Part shown: one piece after another, positions 6,736 through 13,857 of the stretch
How the letters are laid out: each line of letters opens with the position of its first letter
Numbering within the stretch: position 1 is the stretch's first letter
Assembly (NCBI GenBank): GCA_021797385.1
Contig: JAJZZW010000027.1
Location: 1 to 15,829 of the forward strand
Source of the DNA: Thermoplasmata archaeon
GTDB taxonomy: Archaea > Thermoplasmatota > Thermoplasmata > Thermoplasmatales > Thermoplasmataceae
Length of the DNA stretch: 15,829 nt
Direction: 5' to 3'
Program-made: the position numbers and the translations under genes
Notes under the pieces: generated by a model
Database searches by the model: none
Told to the model about the DNA's origin: nothing
The model's input: the letters and a program-made list of their open reading frames with translations, nothing else

Positions 6736-7775
6736 GATGATGCCACCTGGAAACATTTTTTGTTGTTTACAAGGTCATCGTCCAGGAGAAGGGATAAAGA
6801 CAGGGAATCCAGATGATATTGATGTTCATGTCCTATGTATGAAAGTATGTTCCCACTTACCTCAGGATCAGATATTCCATGACCTATGAAAACAAGCAGA
6901 TTTTTATTACTGGAAGAACCGTAGGATGCGAGAGCCACACATTTAACCGATTTCACAGGCTTTCTGGTTATCCTTGTCCTTCCATTTTCATAGAGTGATT
7001 CCACACTGATATCTATGTCCCTGCCTATTACCGGTGTAAATGTCTTGTAATTGAAATTTTTTACACCGAAATGTGACATTTTAAGGACCTCACTTAGTGA
7101 AACCTCTGGCAGCGTTCTGGAATTTGTGAATAATCGTGGATCAGAGGTCATTATACCCGGAACATCTGTTATTATCCTTACACTGCAGTTTAATATGGAC
7201 GCAAATATCATGGCAGTATAATCGCTTCCACCCCTGCCTACAGTTGTTATCTGGCCATTTTCATTTGAACCGTAAAAGCCAGGTACTACAGTGATATCCC
7301 CGAAGACTGTGTTTCTTATTTTTTCTGCGGTCTGATCTTCAATGTAGGTTGCATTCCCAAAAACACTATCTGTAACAATTAATGGTTCTATTATATATGA
7401 TATATTGGGATTGAAGCCACTGCGCTTCAAAAAACTATAAACAACGACAGTTGACATTCTTTCCCCGTACGATATTATTCTATCCCGCAAAGACAAACTT
7501 TTCTCAAGTGAGATAAGCGTCTTAAGTTCGTCCGTGAATTTTCCCAGAAGGTTCTCGATATCATCCGGTAAATCTGTAATTGTGATATGCATATTGTAAA
7601 TATTTTCAATGATGCCTGTGTTTTTTGTTTCATAGGCTTCTATCAACATATTCGTTACATTCTTCAATGCGGATGTAACAATAATGCAATTATGGCAGTC
7701 CATCAATTTTTGTTTTATAAGGATTAAATCTTCCTTATTTTTCAATATTGATCCACCTATCTTTACAACCTGCAT
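6723..7775 (-). CDS. lysC: aspartate kinase, short form
   Basis: The enzyme phosphorylates aspartate with ATP, the entry step of the aspartate amino acid family. The kinase domain is complete: KIGGSIL at 5-11, SYGERMS at 102-108, TTVGRGGSDYTA at 177-188 and DVPGIMTSDPR at 204-214. At 350 residues it is roughly 100 shorter than most aspartate kinases, which carry two ACT domains after the kinase. Only about 75 residues remain here (from about 276), with a pattern like a single ACT unit. The enzyme may therefore be regulated differently or not at all by end products. It heads a two-gene unit with asd, whose start overlaps its end. A monofunctional kinase is certain from motifs; which amino acids are made cannot be told. 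The gene symbol is by function only. Confidence 0.9.
   Translation of the reverse strand: MQVVKIGGSILKNKEDLILIKQKLMDCHNCIIVTSALKNVTNMLIEAYETKNTGIIENIYNMHITITDLPDDIENLLGKFTDELKTLISLEKSLSLRDRIISYGERMSTVVVYSFLKRSGFNPNISYIIEPLIVTDSVFGNATYIEDQTAEKIRNTVFGDITVVPGFYGSNENGQITTVGRGGSDYTAMIFASILNCSVRIITDVPGIMTSDPRLFTNSRTLPEVSLSEVLKMSHFGVKNFNYKTFTPVIGRDIDISVESLYENGRTRITRKPVKSVKCVALASYGSSSNKNLLVFIGHGISDPEVSGNILSYIGHEHQYHLDSLSLSLLLDDDLVNNKKCFQVASSWIK
6743..6748 (-). promoter_or_regulatory. Shine-Dalgarno site for asd
   Basis: Read on the - strand this is AGGTGG, seven bases before the ATG at 6735 and inside the aspartate kinase gene. It decides the asd start and indicates Shine-Dalgarno use at internal operon genes. 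Confidence 0.65.
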
Positions 7776-7805
7776 TTTATCACTTTTATTTTGTATGGCA
7801 CTTCA

Positions 7806-7816
7806 CTATAAATGTT
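7806..7816 (-). promoter_or_regulatory. candidate TATA box for lysC-asd
   Basis: On the - strand this reads AACATTTATAG, centred about 35 bases before the lysC ATG, implying a leader of around ten bases. Other AT-rich spots nearby (such as 7829-7836) compete, so the choice is weak. Confidence 0.3.
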
Positions 7817-7877
7817 TTATGAAACCATTATATAACTAAATGAGGCAGAGTAATTTATTATACATCCATGTTATAAA

Positions 7878-7893
7878 TTAACACTAGTGATAA
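7878..7893. repeat. 16-base imperfect palindrome around CACTAGTG
   Basis: TTAACACTAGTGATAA matches its own reverse complement at 14 of 16 positions, with a perfect eight-base core at 7882-7889. It sits in the 137-base gap between the iron-sulfur gene stop and the lysC start, about 100 bases upstream of lysC. It could be an operator or a structure at the end of the upstream transcript. The rest of this gap holds no gene. Confidence 0.3.
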
Positions 7894-7912
7894 CAGATTT
7901 TTCCCGGATATG

Positions 7913-9118
7913 TTATTGAGATAGAACCATTTTTCCAATAAACTCAGAAAAATCCATGACCTTGCTATCATATGCCAGATTGTTATAGCATAGGGGGCAT
8001 ATGGTAACAATATTATCGGATTTTTTCTTTAAGTCAGTATACCTCTGTACCGATACCTTTTTTGCAGTATCAGGAAATAGCAGTTCATCGGGACCACCAC
8101 AGCACATATTAGATTTTCCATTCCTATCCGGCATATTAACATCTGTTATGGAATTAAGTATATCTAGGGCCCTGAACCTATTATTATGCAATACCATATG
8201 GCATGGCTCCTGGACTGTAATACCTTTCCTGAACTTTTTATAATTAAGGTTCAGAAGGTCAGTATAATAAACCACGTCAATATGGAAACCCGGAACATAT
8301 TCAGAATACCGATTTTTAAGTAAATCATGGGTATGGGGATCAACTGTTATTATTTTCTTTACCCCATTTTCCCTCAGAAATTCATATACACTCTTGGCAT
8401 ATTCCCGGAAATCTTCTATGTATCCAAGATCGTATAGAAACATACCAGGATAGGGCTCATTCTTACCCAGGTATCCAAATTCAACCCCGGATTTTTTTAG
8501 CAATTCTACTATATTCCTTAAATCGTTATTCATGGTCTCCTTCAGGTTTCTGTCATAAAAATGCCTTGATAGTCTGATCAACGGAATGTGATTTTTCATT
8601 ACTGATGCAACACTTCTTACCACATTTTCATCAATATACTTCCTGATTCTGTTTATACCCCGTGTATAGGGCATCATCTGGTACATATGTCCGGTAATAA
8701 TTACCGTGCTGCTCCGTGGAAAATCGATACCTTTAGCCCAATCAGCAGCCTCTTCCTTAAGCCCCAGTGGATTTTCATATTTTAAAATGCTTTCCTTTAT
8801 GAGGTTGGCAACAGGGTTTTTATCTCTTTTTATATCACTGATAATGAATTCTTTCATGAGTTCACTGACCACTCCTGCATTAACGCCTGCGGGGCATACA
8901 TTTACACAGGCATAACAGTCCAGGCAGGAGTAAAAGGAATCACCCAGTTCCACCTGGGCATCAGGGTTCTTCATTACAAAATCAGCCAGAATAACCCTTC
9001 CCCGGGCACCGAAAACAGAATTGTAGTGATTAGCATCAAGGGTCGGGCATACACTCTCACAGAATCCGCAGCTGATACATTTTGCAGTTATGTTTTCAAT
9101 TTTTTCAATCAGGTTCAT
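7913..9118 (-). CDS. iron-sulfur CCG-domain subunit of 2-hydroxyacid oxidase (GlcF/LutA-like)
   Basis: This 401-residue protein probably passes electrons from the neighbouring flavin dehydrogenase to the respiratory chain. The N-terminus holds two [4Fe-4S] ferredoxin motifs (Cys14, 17, 20, 24 and Cys65, 68, 71, 75), each ending in CP. The C-terminal half should have two CCG domains. The second is intact: Cys306 in EPCH, Cys339-Cys340 followed by GG, and Cys374/Cys377 in CPLC. The first (about 137-290) keeps the fold pattern but has no cysteine at all; the usual cysteine region reads TVDPHTHDLL (258-267). GlcF, LutA and heterodisulfide-reductase relatives share this layout. Its start overlaps the dehydrogenase gene by 14 bases, so they form one operon. 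The physiological acceptor is unknown. Confidence 0.8.
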   Translation of the reverse strand: MNLIEKIENITAKCISCGFCESVCPTLDANHYNSVFGARGRVILADFVMKNPDAQVELGDSFYSCLDCYACVNVCPAGVNAGVVSELMKEFIISDIKRDKNPVANLIKESILKYENPLGLKEEAADWAKGIDFPRSSTVIITGHMYQMMPYTRGINRIRKYIDENVVRSVASVMKNHIPLIRLSRHFYDRNLKETMNNDLRNIVELLKKSGVEFGYLGKNEPYPGMFLYDLGYIEDFREYAKSVYEFLRENGVKKIITVDPHTHDLLKNRYSEYVPGFHIDVVYYTDLLNLNYKKFRKGITVQEPCHMVLHNNRFRALDILNSITDVNMPDRNGKSNMCCGGPDELLFPDTAKKVSVQRYTDLKKKSDNIVTICPLCYNNLAYDSKVMDFSEFIGKMVLSQ

Positions 9119-10517
9119 AGAAAATCTTGCCCCTGTTCAGTATATTATTGGGATCAAATACCTTTTTGATCGATTTCATGATTTCCAGCGAGTAAAGAGA
9201 ATTCCTCTCCAGATATTCCTCATATAGAAGCCGGTTTTTTTCAGTGCCTATTCCGTGCTCTGCTGAAACAGAACCCATATGTTTTATGGCTACCTTTGCT
9301 ATATCCATCTGGAGTTTCTCCATCTTTTTCCTTCCATCTTCTGTGTTGTCCATAAAGATGTTTGCATGAATGTTACCATCCCCAATATGCCCAAATAATG
9401 TTGCCTTAATCTTGCTATCACTGACACATTTTTCTATTTCTTTCATGGCACCAGCTAGTTCGCTGGAAGGGACGATAACATCGCCTATAACCACCAGCTG
9501 CCTATTATTTTCACGTAATGATAACAGGGCAGAATATGCTCCCTTCCTTGCCGTGTAGATTTCATCCATCCTTGTCTGGTCAGTTATCACCGTGACATTA
9601 TCAGTAAATTCTTTCATTATCTTCCTTACATTATCTATCTTTCTTTTCAGAGCTTCTGCAGGGCTATCAATATCAATCATCAATAGAAACTGGGTGTATC
9701 GTGGTATTCGAATTTTCATGCGCTTTCTTACCGAATTAATTGTTCCGATATCCATGAATTCAGCAATCAGGGGTGTAATTCCACTACTTTTTATTTTATT
9801 CATGGATTTCCCAACGCTTTCAATATCCCTATAAAAACCCATGAGTTTAGCGGTAGCCTCCGGTAAAGGCTCTATTTTCAGTACCGCCTTTGTAATCACC
9901 CCAAGTGTTCCCTCACTGCCTATCATAAGCGCAGTAAGGTCATACCCTGCGCTCCTTTTCAATGTGTATTCACCTGTTTTGATGATGTGACCATCGGGAA
10001 TTATAACATCCATGCCCAGTACCCATTCCTTGGTTGCACCGTATCTCACGGCCCTGAGTCCCCCGGCATTGGTTGATAAGGAACCGCCAATAGTTGAAGC
10101 TCTGGAACTGGCCGGGTCTGGAGGATAAAAGAAGCTATATTTTTTAAGTTCCTGGTTCAGCGCATCTATCCTCACCCCTGGCTCGCATACAGCGTATCTG
10201 GAGGATGTATTGATTTCCATTATTCTGTTTAAATTCATGGTGCTGATTATAATGCCATTGAATCCGCTTACCGAGGAACCTGTAAGTGATGTTCCACCGC
10301 TGCGTATGGTCACGTCGATCCTGTAATTATTGCACACGTATAGTATTTCTGAAATGTCATCTGGTGTATCAGGCAGGCAAACTGCCAGTGGTAATTTACC
10401 GTTTATGTAGGAAGCATCTTTCATGAATGGTATCAATTCTTCTTCTGTGGCGAGTACTTTTTTGGTCCCTATTTTTGAAATGATTTCTGTTATAGCATCT
10501 GTTTCTGCCTTCTGCAT
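9105..10517 (-). CDS. FAD-linked 2-hydroxyacid dehydrogenase (GlcD/D-lactate dehydrogenase family)
   Basis: This 470-residue flavoprotein likely oxidises D-lactate, glycolate or a similar 2-hydroxyacid to the 2-oxoacid. The N-terminal half is the PCMH-type FAD domain (about 40-217), with RSGGTSLTGSS at 72-82, PPDPASS at 132-138 and a glycine-rich STIGGSLSTNAGG segment at 141-153. The C-terminal half is the FAD-linked oxidase domain, with GHIGDGNIH at 376-384 and EHGIG at 420-424, which supply the metal and substrate histidines in this family. It ends with the family's usual DPNNILNRGK-type tail. No signal peptide is present, so it is cytoplasmic or membrane-associated. It overlaps the iron-sulfur subunit gene by 14 bases and is divergent from an MFS transporter. 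D-lactate and glycolate enzymes cannot be told apart from motifs alone. Confidence 0.88.
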   Translation of the reverse strand: MQKAETDAITEIISKIGTKKVLATEEELIPFMKDASYINGKLPLAVCLPDTPDDISEILYVCNNYRIDVTIRSGGTSLTGSSVSGFNGIIISTMNLNRIMEINTSSRYAVCEPGVRIDALNQELKKYSFFYPPDPASSRASTIGGSLSTNAGGLRAVRYGATKEWVLGMDVIIPDGHIIKTGEYTLKRSAGYDLTALMIGSEGTLGVITKAVLKIEPLPEATAKLMGFYRDIESVGKSMNKIKSSGITPLIAEFMDIGTINSVRKRMKIRIPRYTQFLLMIDIDSPAEALKRKIDNVRKIMKEFTDNVTVITDQTRMDEIYTARKGAYSALLSLRENNRQLVVIGDVIVPSSELAGAMKEIEKCVSDSKIKATLFGHIGDGNIHANIFMDNTEDGRKKMEKLQMDIAKVAIKHMGSVSAEHGIGTEKNRLLYEEYLERNSLYSLEIMKSIKKVFDPNNILNRGKIFYEPD

Positions 10518-10548
10518 GTTAAATGTAAATCATTACCATTATTAACTC

Positions 10549-10560
10549 TTTTTATATTTT
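10549..10560 (-). promoter_or_regulatory. TATA box of the hydroxyacid dehydrogenase operon
   Basis: Read on the - strand this is AAAATATAAAAA, centred about 38 bases before the ATG at 10517, which predicts a leader of about ten bases. A weaker element at 10536-10546 would fit a leaderless start instead. Confidence 0.45.
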
Positions 10561-10577
10561 CAATTCTGTTTAGAAAT

Positions 10578-10588
10578 GTTTATAATAA
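10578..10588 (+). promoter_or_regulatory. TATA box of the MFS transporter gene
   Basis: GTTTATAATAA is centred about 24 bases before the ATG at 10607, the spacing expected for a leaderless archaeal transcript. It lies back to back with the dehydrogenase promoter in an 89-base divergent region, so one regulator could control both. Confidence 0.55.
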
Positions 10589-10606
10589 TCACGGGTTTAC
10601 TGATTT

Positions 10607-11962
10607 ATGGAGACAAACACTGTTGCTGATTATGTTTATAGGCATAACAATGTTAAGGGGATGTATATGGTTTTAATTGCATCGGCCAGTGTATTTCTGG
10701 ACGTATGGGATTTAACCGCATTCGGATTCGTGCTTACCTTCTTCAAGGCAACTTTCCTGCCTGCAGGATTAATTCTTGGCGTCTCTGTTGCTGCTGCCAA
10801 TATAGGTGCAATTGCAGGAGCCATCCTCGGTGGATATTTTACTGATAAGTTCGGTAGAAAGAGGCTTTTGATTTATAATATGTTTGTTTTCGTGGTTTTT
10901 TCATTCCTTATTGCGGTGTCCACAAATATACTCCAGTTCATAGCATTCAGGCTGATAATGGGATTCTCTATTGGAAGCGATGTTGCAACAGGATTCTCAT
11001 ACATATATGAATACATAAGCAAGGGTCAGAGAAACCGTTACTACTCTCTCTGGGCATACAGTTTTTCTGTTGTTGCACTTATCGCTGTAGGTTCTGTATT
11101 CCTTCTTACAAGGGAAATCAGCAATGACTCTGTATGGCGTTACATTTTCGTTATAGGCGGAGTATTTGCTGCCATTATACTTTTATTTAGAACAAGGATT
11201 ACTGAAACACCTGTATGGTTGTATGGAAATGGAAAATACAGAGAAACGAAGGATGTTTTAAAAAAAGTGTATGGTGAAGATATTAATATAAATGATAATA
11301 ACAGGAAAGAACACATAACTTTAAAGAATCTAATCAAGCTATTTCATAAGGGATTGAACCGGGAGCTCATATTTACTTTTTCACTGAACGGCATAGTTGG
11401 ATTTATCGGATGGGGATTTGCATTTTACATTACCTATATGCTTGCACTGTTAAAATTCCTGGCATTTGACCAGATCCTGGAGGCGGATGCAATTATATAT
11501 GCATTCGGATTTCTGGGAGCGTTTCTATCATCACATCTTGCAAAACGTTTCGGTATATACAAATCTGCTATCATTCCTGCCGTAGTGGCTTCAATATCCA
11601 TATTCGCACTATTTCTTGCATTTGATCATATTCTACCGGTGTACCTTGTTATTCCACTTTCAATTATAATAATATTTATGAACTATTCAGGCCCAATGGC
11701 ATATAATGCGGTCTTAAATGAGTTCATTCCGACATCCCTGAGAGGAGTTGGTAATGGATGGAATTATATGTTCAATAAGATAACCGAAGCCGTCAGCGGC
11801 CTCACTGCGGGGGCAATACTTGTAATTGTAGGGTTAAAATTCAATACTATCATCTTATTTCTTATAGTGTTTTCATTTACAGCTACAGCAATAATTGCCG
11901 GTCGAAAAGGTTATTTTAAAAATTACAGGGTTTCTGATTTCCACACCTCTCCTGATGAATAA
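10607..11962 (+). CDS. MFS transporter, metabolite:proton symporter type
   Basis: This 451-residue membrane protein has about 12 helices and clear major facilitator signatures. Motif A between TM2 and TM3 reads GGYFTDKFGRKR (75-86), and TM4 holds FRLIMGFSIGSD followed by a YEY pair and R/K-rich loop, as in sugar-porter and metabolite:H+ symporter families. An Asp in TM1 (FLDVWDLTAFG, about 30-40) is like the acidic TM1 motif of aromatic-acid and carboxylate symporters. A charged central loop (about 205-250) splits the halves. It is divergent from the 2-hydroxyacid dehydrogenase operon, which suggests import of lactate, glycolate or a related acid; this is inference from context. Its last 40 bases overlap the 3' end of the convergent moaE gene, an unusually long tail overlap. 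Confidence 0.85.
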   Translation: METNTVADYVYRHNNVKGMYMVLIASASVFLDVWDLTAFGFVLTFFKATFLPAGLILGVSVAAANIGAIAGAILGGYFTDKFGRKRLLIYNMFVFVVFSFLIAVSTNILQFIAFRLIMGFSIGSDVATGFSYIYEYISKGQRNRYYSLWAYSFSVVALIAVGSVFLLTREISNDSVWRYIFVIGGVFAAIILLFRTRITETPVWLYGNGKYRETKDVLKKVYGEDININDNNRKEHITLKNLIKLFHKGLNRELIFTFSLNGIVGFIGWGFAFYITYMLALLKFLAFDQILEADAIIYAFGFLGAFLSSHLAKRFGIYKSAIIPAVVASISIFALFLAFDHILPVYLVIPLSIIIIFMNYSGPMAYNAVLNEFIPTSLRGVGNGWNYMFNKITEAVSGLTAGAILVIVGLKFNTIILFLIVFSFTATAIIAGRKGYFKNYRVSDFHTSPDE

Positions 11963-12336
11963 ATTTCTTTTTTCCATATGGGAGGGATTACCTTTATTTT
12001 ATCTATAATGTAATGGCAGGCGAGGAACGCATCTTCCCTATGCACCGCGGATACAGCTATTCCGATTGAATCCTCCTTGAGATTCACCCTGCCCGTACGC
12101 TGTATAACCGAGACTTCAATAATTGAATACTTATTTCTAGCTTCTTCGATAATTTGGTGTATTGTTTTCAGTGCCATTTCATCATAGGCTTCATAAAAAA
12201 GTGCCACAACGTCTCCGGATGTTTCATCCTCTGATCTTACGGTTCCAAAAAATGATACAACAGCACCTGCACTGTTATTTTTTACGCTGTTAATTACCTC
12301 TACTGTATCAATTTTTTCAGCCTGTATCCTTATCAT
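11923..12336 (-). CDS. moaE: molybdopterin synthase catalytic subunit MoaE
   Basis: MoaE, with the sulfur carrier MoaD, turns precursor Z (cPMP) into molybdopterin for molybdenum or tungsten enzymes. The 137-residue chain matches the family through most of its length: GAVVSFFGTVR (24-34), YEAYDEMA (48-55), the HR pair at 99-100, and the catalytic-site lysines Lys115 and Lys122 in the segment KVIPPIWKKE. A TTG codon 18 bases upstream could extend the frame, but the ATG at 12336 is preferred because a TATA box lies 26 bases before it and the family usually begins this close to the first strand. No MoaD or other cofactor gene is in the window. The last 40 bases overlap the MFS gene, so its terminal residues (KSETL) are encoded opposite transporter codons. 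Confidence 0.92.
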   Translation of the reverse strand: MIRIQAEKIDTVEVINSVKNNSAGAVVSFFGTVRSEDETSGDVVALFYEAYDEMALKTIHQIIEEARNKYSIIEVSVIQRTGRVNLKEDSIGIAVSAVHREDAFLACHYIIDKIKVIPPIWKKEIYSSGEVWKSETL

Positions 12337-12357
12337 ATCGATTATAATATGCAATTG

Positions 12358-12367
12358 CTATAAATAA
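12358..12367 (-). promoter_or_regulatory. TATA box of moaE
   Basis: On the - strand this reads TTATTTATAG, centred 26 bases before the ATG at 12336. The spacing supports a leaderless mRNA and rules against the upstream TTG start, which would be only about ten bases from the box. Confidence 0.5.
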
Positions 12368-12441
12368 TTTTAACTATGAATAATGAAAGTCCCATGCCAT
12401 GGTTTAGCCGGAAATCAGTGTACTTAGACATAAAACAAAAA

Positions 12442-12450
12442 ATAGATATA
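12442..12450 (+). promoter_or_regulatory. candidate TATA box of the ferredoxin-GGR operon
   Basis: ATAGATATA, preceded by an A-run, is centred about 25 bases before the ferredoxin ATG at 12471. Its position fits a leaderless transcript, though the match to TATA is moderate. Confidence 0.4.
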
Positions 12451-12470
12451 GGTATGTAGCTTTTACGCTT

Positions 12471-12680
12471 ATGGAAGTAAAGGTTAAGAGCGAAATGGAC
12501 ATAGATAGGGGGCTTTGCGATTACTGTGGAGCCTGTGTTGGAATGTGTCCAACTGATGCGATTAATTTGGATGAAACAGTTATAGCCATAAATGAAGATA
12601 AGTGCATTAAATGCGAATTTTGTGTTATAGGTTGCCCTACAGGAGCAATCTCAGCGGAGTGGTTCCATGCTAAATTATGA
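12471..12680 (+). CDS. 2[4Fe-4S] ferredoxin, electron donor to GGR
   Basis: This 69-residue protein binds two [4Fe-4S] clusters through Cys16, 19, 22, 26 and Cys45, 48, 51, 55, both in the classic CxxCxxCxxxCP form. It overlaps the geranylgeranyl reductase gene by 14 bases. In Methanosarcina acetivorans an adjacent ferredoxin is known to be needed by the reductase for full lipid saturation in a heterologous host, so the same partnership is inferred here. The short N-terminal extension (1-13) has alternating hydrophobic residues that could add a strand to the fold. It may also serve other reactions, but its gene placement argues for a dedicated role. Confidence 0.88.
   Translation: MEVKVKSEMDIDRGLCDYCGACVGMCPTDAINLDETVIAINEDKCIKCEFCVIGCPTGAISAEWFHAKL
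12656..12659 (+). promoter_or_regulatory. Shine-Dalgarno site for GGR
   Basis: GGAG stands seven bases before the ATG at 12667, inside the ferredoxin reading frame. It fixes the GGR start and, with the asd site, shows that downstream operon genes use ribosome sites while first genes appear leaderless. Confidence 0.55.
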
Positions 12681-13857
12681 TGTTCTTGTAATAGGTGCGG
12701 GGCCTGCAGGTAGCTCTGCAGCAAGGTATTCTGCAAGATACGGTCTGAAGACCCTGATGGTAGAAAAGCGTCCGGACATAGGTTCTCCGGTAAGATGCGG
12801 AGAGGGTGTATCAAAGGTATGGATGCCGGAGGTAGACTTAAAGCCTGAACAGCACTGGATATCTGATGAGGTAAAGGGGGCAAGAATCTACGGTCCTTCA
12901 GAGAAAAAGCCCATTATACTTGGAGCAGAAAGCGCAGGCAACGAGGTGGGCTTTGTTGTTGAGCGTGATAAATTCGATAAGCATATTGCAACACTTGCCG
13001 CCACCGAGGGTGCAGATATATGGATAAAATCACCAGCAACCTCCGTAATAAAGGAAGGAAACCGTGTTGTGGGCGCTAAAATCAGACATAACGGTGAGGA
13101 AGTCGAGGTCAGAGCAAAGATGGTAATAGCAGCCGACGGTTTCGAAAGTGAATTTTCAAGGTGGGCAGGGCTGAAATCACCCATACTGAAGAAAAACGAT
13201 ATCATATCTGCACTGGAATACAGAATGGAGAATGTGGAATCAAACGAAGATTTCACAGATTTCTACTTAGGATCAATAGCACCTGCAGGTTATCTCTGGG
13301 TATTTCCAAAAGGTCCCCATGAGGCAAATGTTGGAATCGGTGTAACCATAACAAGAATGAAAGATCGCCTTGATGTTAAAAACTATCTTGATTCATGGAT
13401 AAAATCGCATCCGGGGTATAGCAAGGGACGTATAATACAGCAGATAAGCGGTGGAGTTTCAGTGAATAAGGTAAAGGATAAGATGAGCCTACCCGGACTT
13501 CTGGCAATAGGAGATGCTGCAAGGCTTATAGATCCCATAACAGGTGGAGGCATAGCCAACGGAATGATTTCCGGTAAATTTGCCGCACAGGTCTCTAAAA
13601 AAGCCATACAGGAAAATGATTATTCGGAACAGATGATGAAAAACTATGACCTAATGGTAAAAGAAAAATTTGAGAGAAAACATCTAAGAAACTGGTTTGC
13701 AAAGGAAAAACTTGGTACGCTGTCTGATGAAACACTGGACAAGCTTGTTGATGTTATATCAGATGTTAAAATGACAAACATCTCAGTTGAAGAAATATTA
13801 AAAGCGGTTCAGATGAAATATCCAGAGCTTGTATCACAGCTTGAAGATTTAATTTAA
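12667..13857 (+). CDS. digeranylgeranylglycerophospholipid reductase (GGR)
   Basis: This flavoprotein reduces the double bonds of geranylgeranyl chains in archaeal ether lipids at the membrane face. The 396 residues contain the dinucleotide motif GAGPAG (10-15), the RCGEG motif with Cys44 (43-47), the lipid-site motif PAGYLWVFPKG (206-216) and the FAD-binding GDAARLIDPITGGGI (282-296), the standard set for the family, which includes the structurally known Thermoplasma acidophilum enzyme. The ATG at 12667 lies inside the ferredoxin gene with a GGAG ribosome site at 12656-12659, seven bases before it, indicating coupled translation. The C-terminal 100 residues are helical and charged. The stop overlaps the end of convergent SRP54 by four bases. 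Confidence 0.93.
   Translation: MLNYDVLVIGAGPAGSSAARYSARYGLKTLMVEKRPDIGSPVRCGEGVSKVWMPEVDLKPEQHWISDEVKGARIYGPSEKKPIILGAESAGNEVGFVVERDKFDKHIATLAATEGADIWIKSPATSVIKEGNRVVGAKIRHNGEEVEVRAKMVIAADGFESEFSRWAGLKSPILKKNDIISALEYRMENVESNEDFTDFYLGSIAPAGYLWVFPKGPHEANVGIGVTITRMKDRLDVKNYLDSWIKSHPGYSKGRIIQQISGGVSVNKVKDKMSLPGLLAIGDAARLIDPITGGGIANGMISGKFAAQVSKKAIQENDYSEQMMKNYDLMVKEKFERKHLRNWFAKEKLGTLSDETLDKLVDVISDVKMTNISVEEILKAVQMKYPELVSQLEDLI

Noticed and set aside
6736..6756. Seven extra residues at the start of asd
   Set aside because: The ATG at 6735 follows AGGTGG at ideal spacing and gives the usual N-terminus just before the first strand.
12337..12354. TTG start extending moaE by six residues
   Set aside because: The TATA box would be only about ten bases away; the ATG at 12336 is at leaderless spacing.
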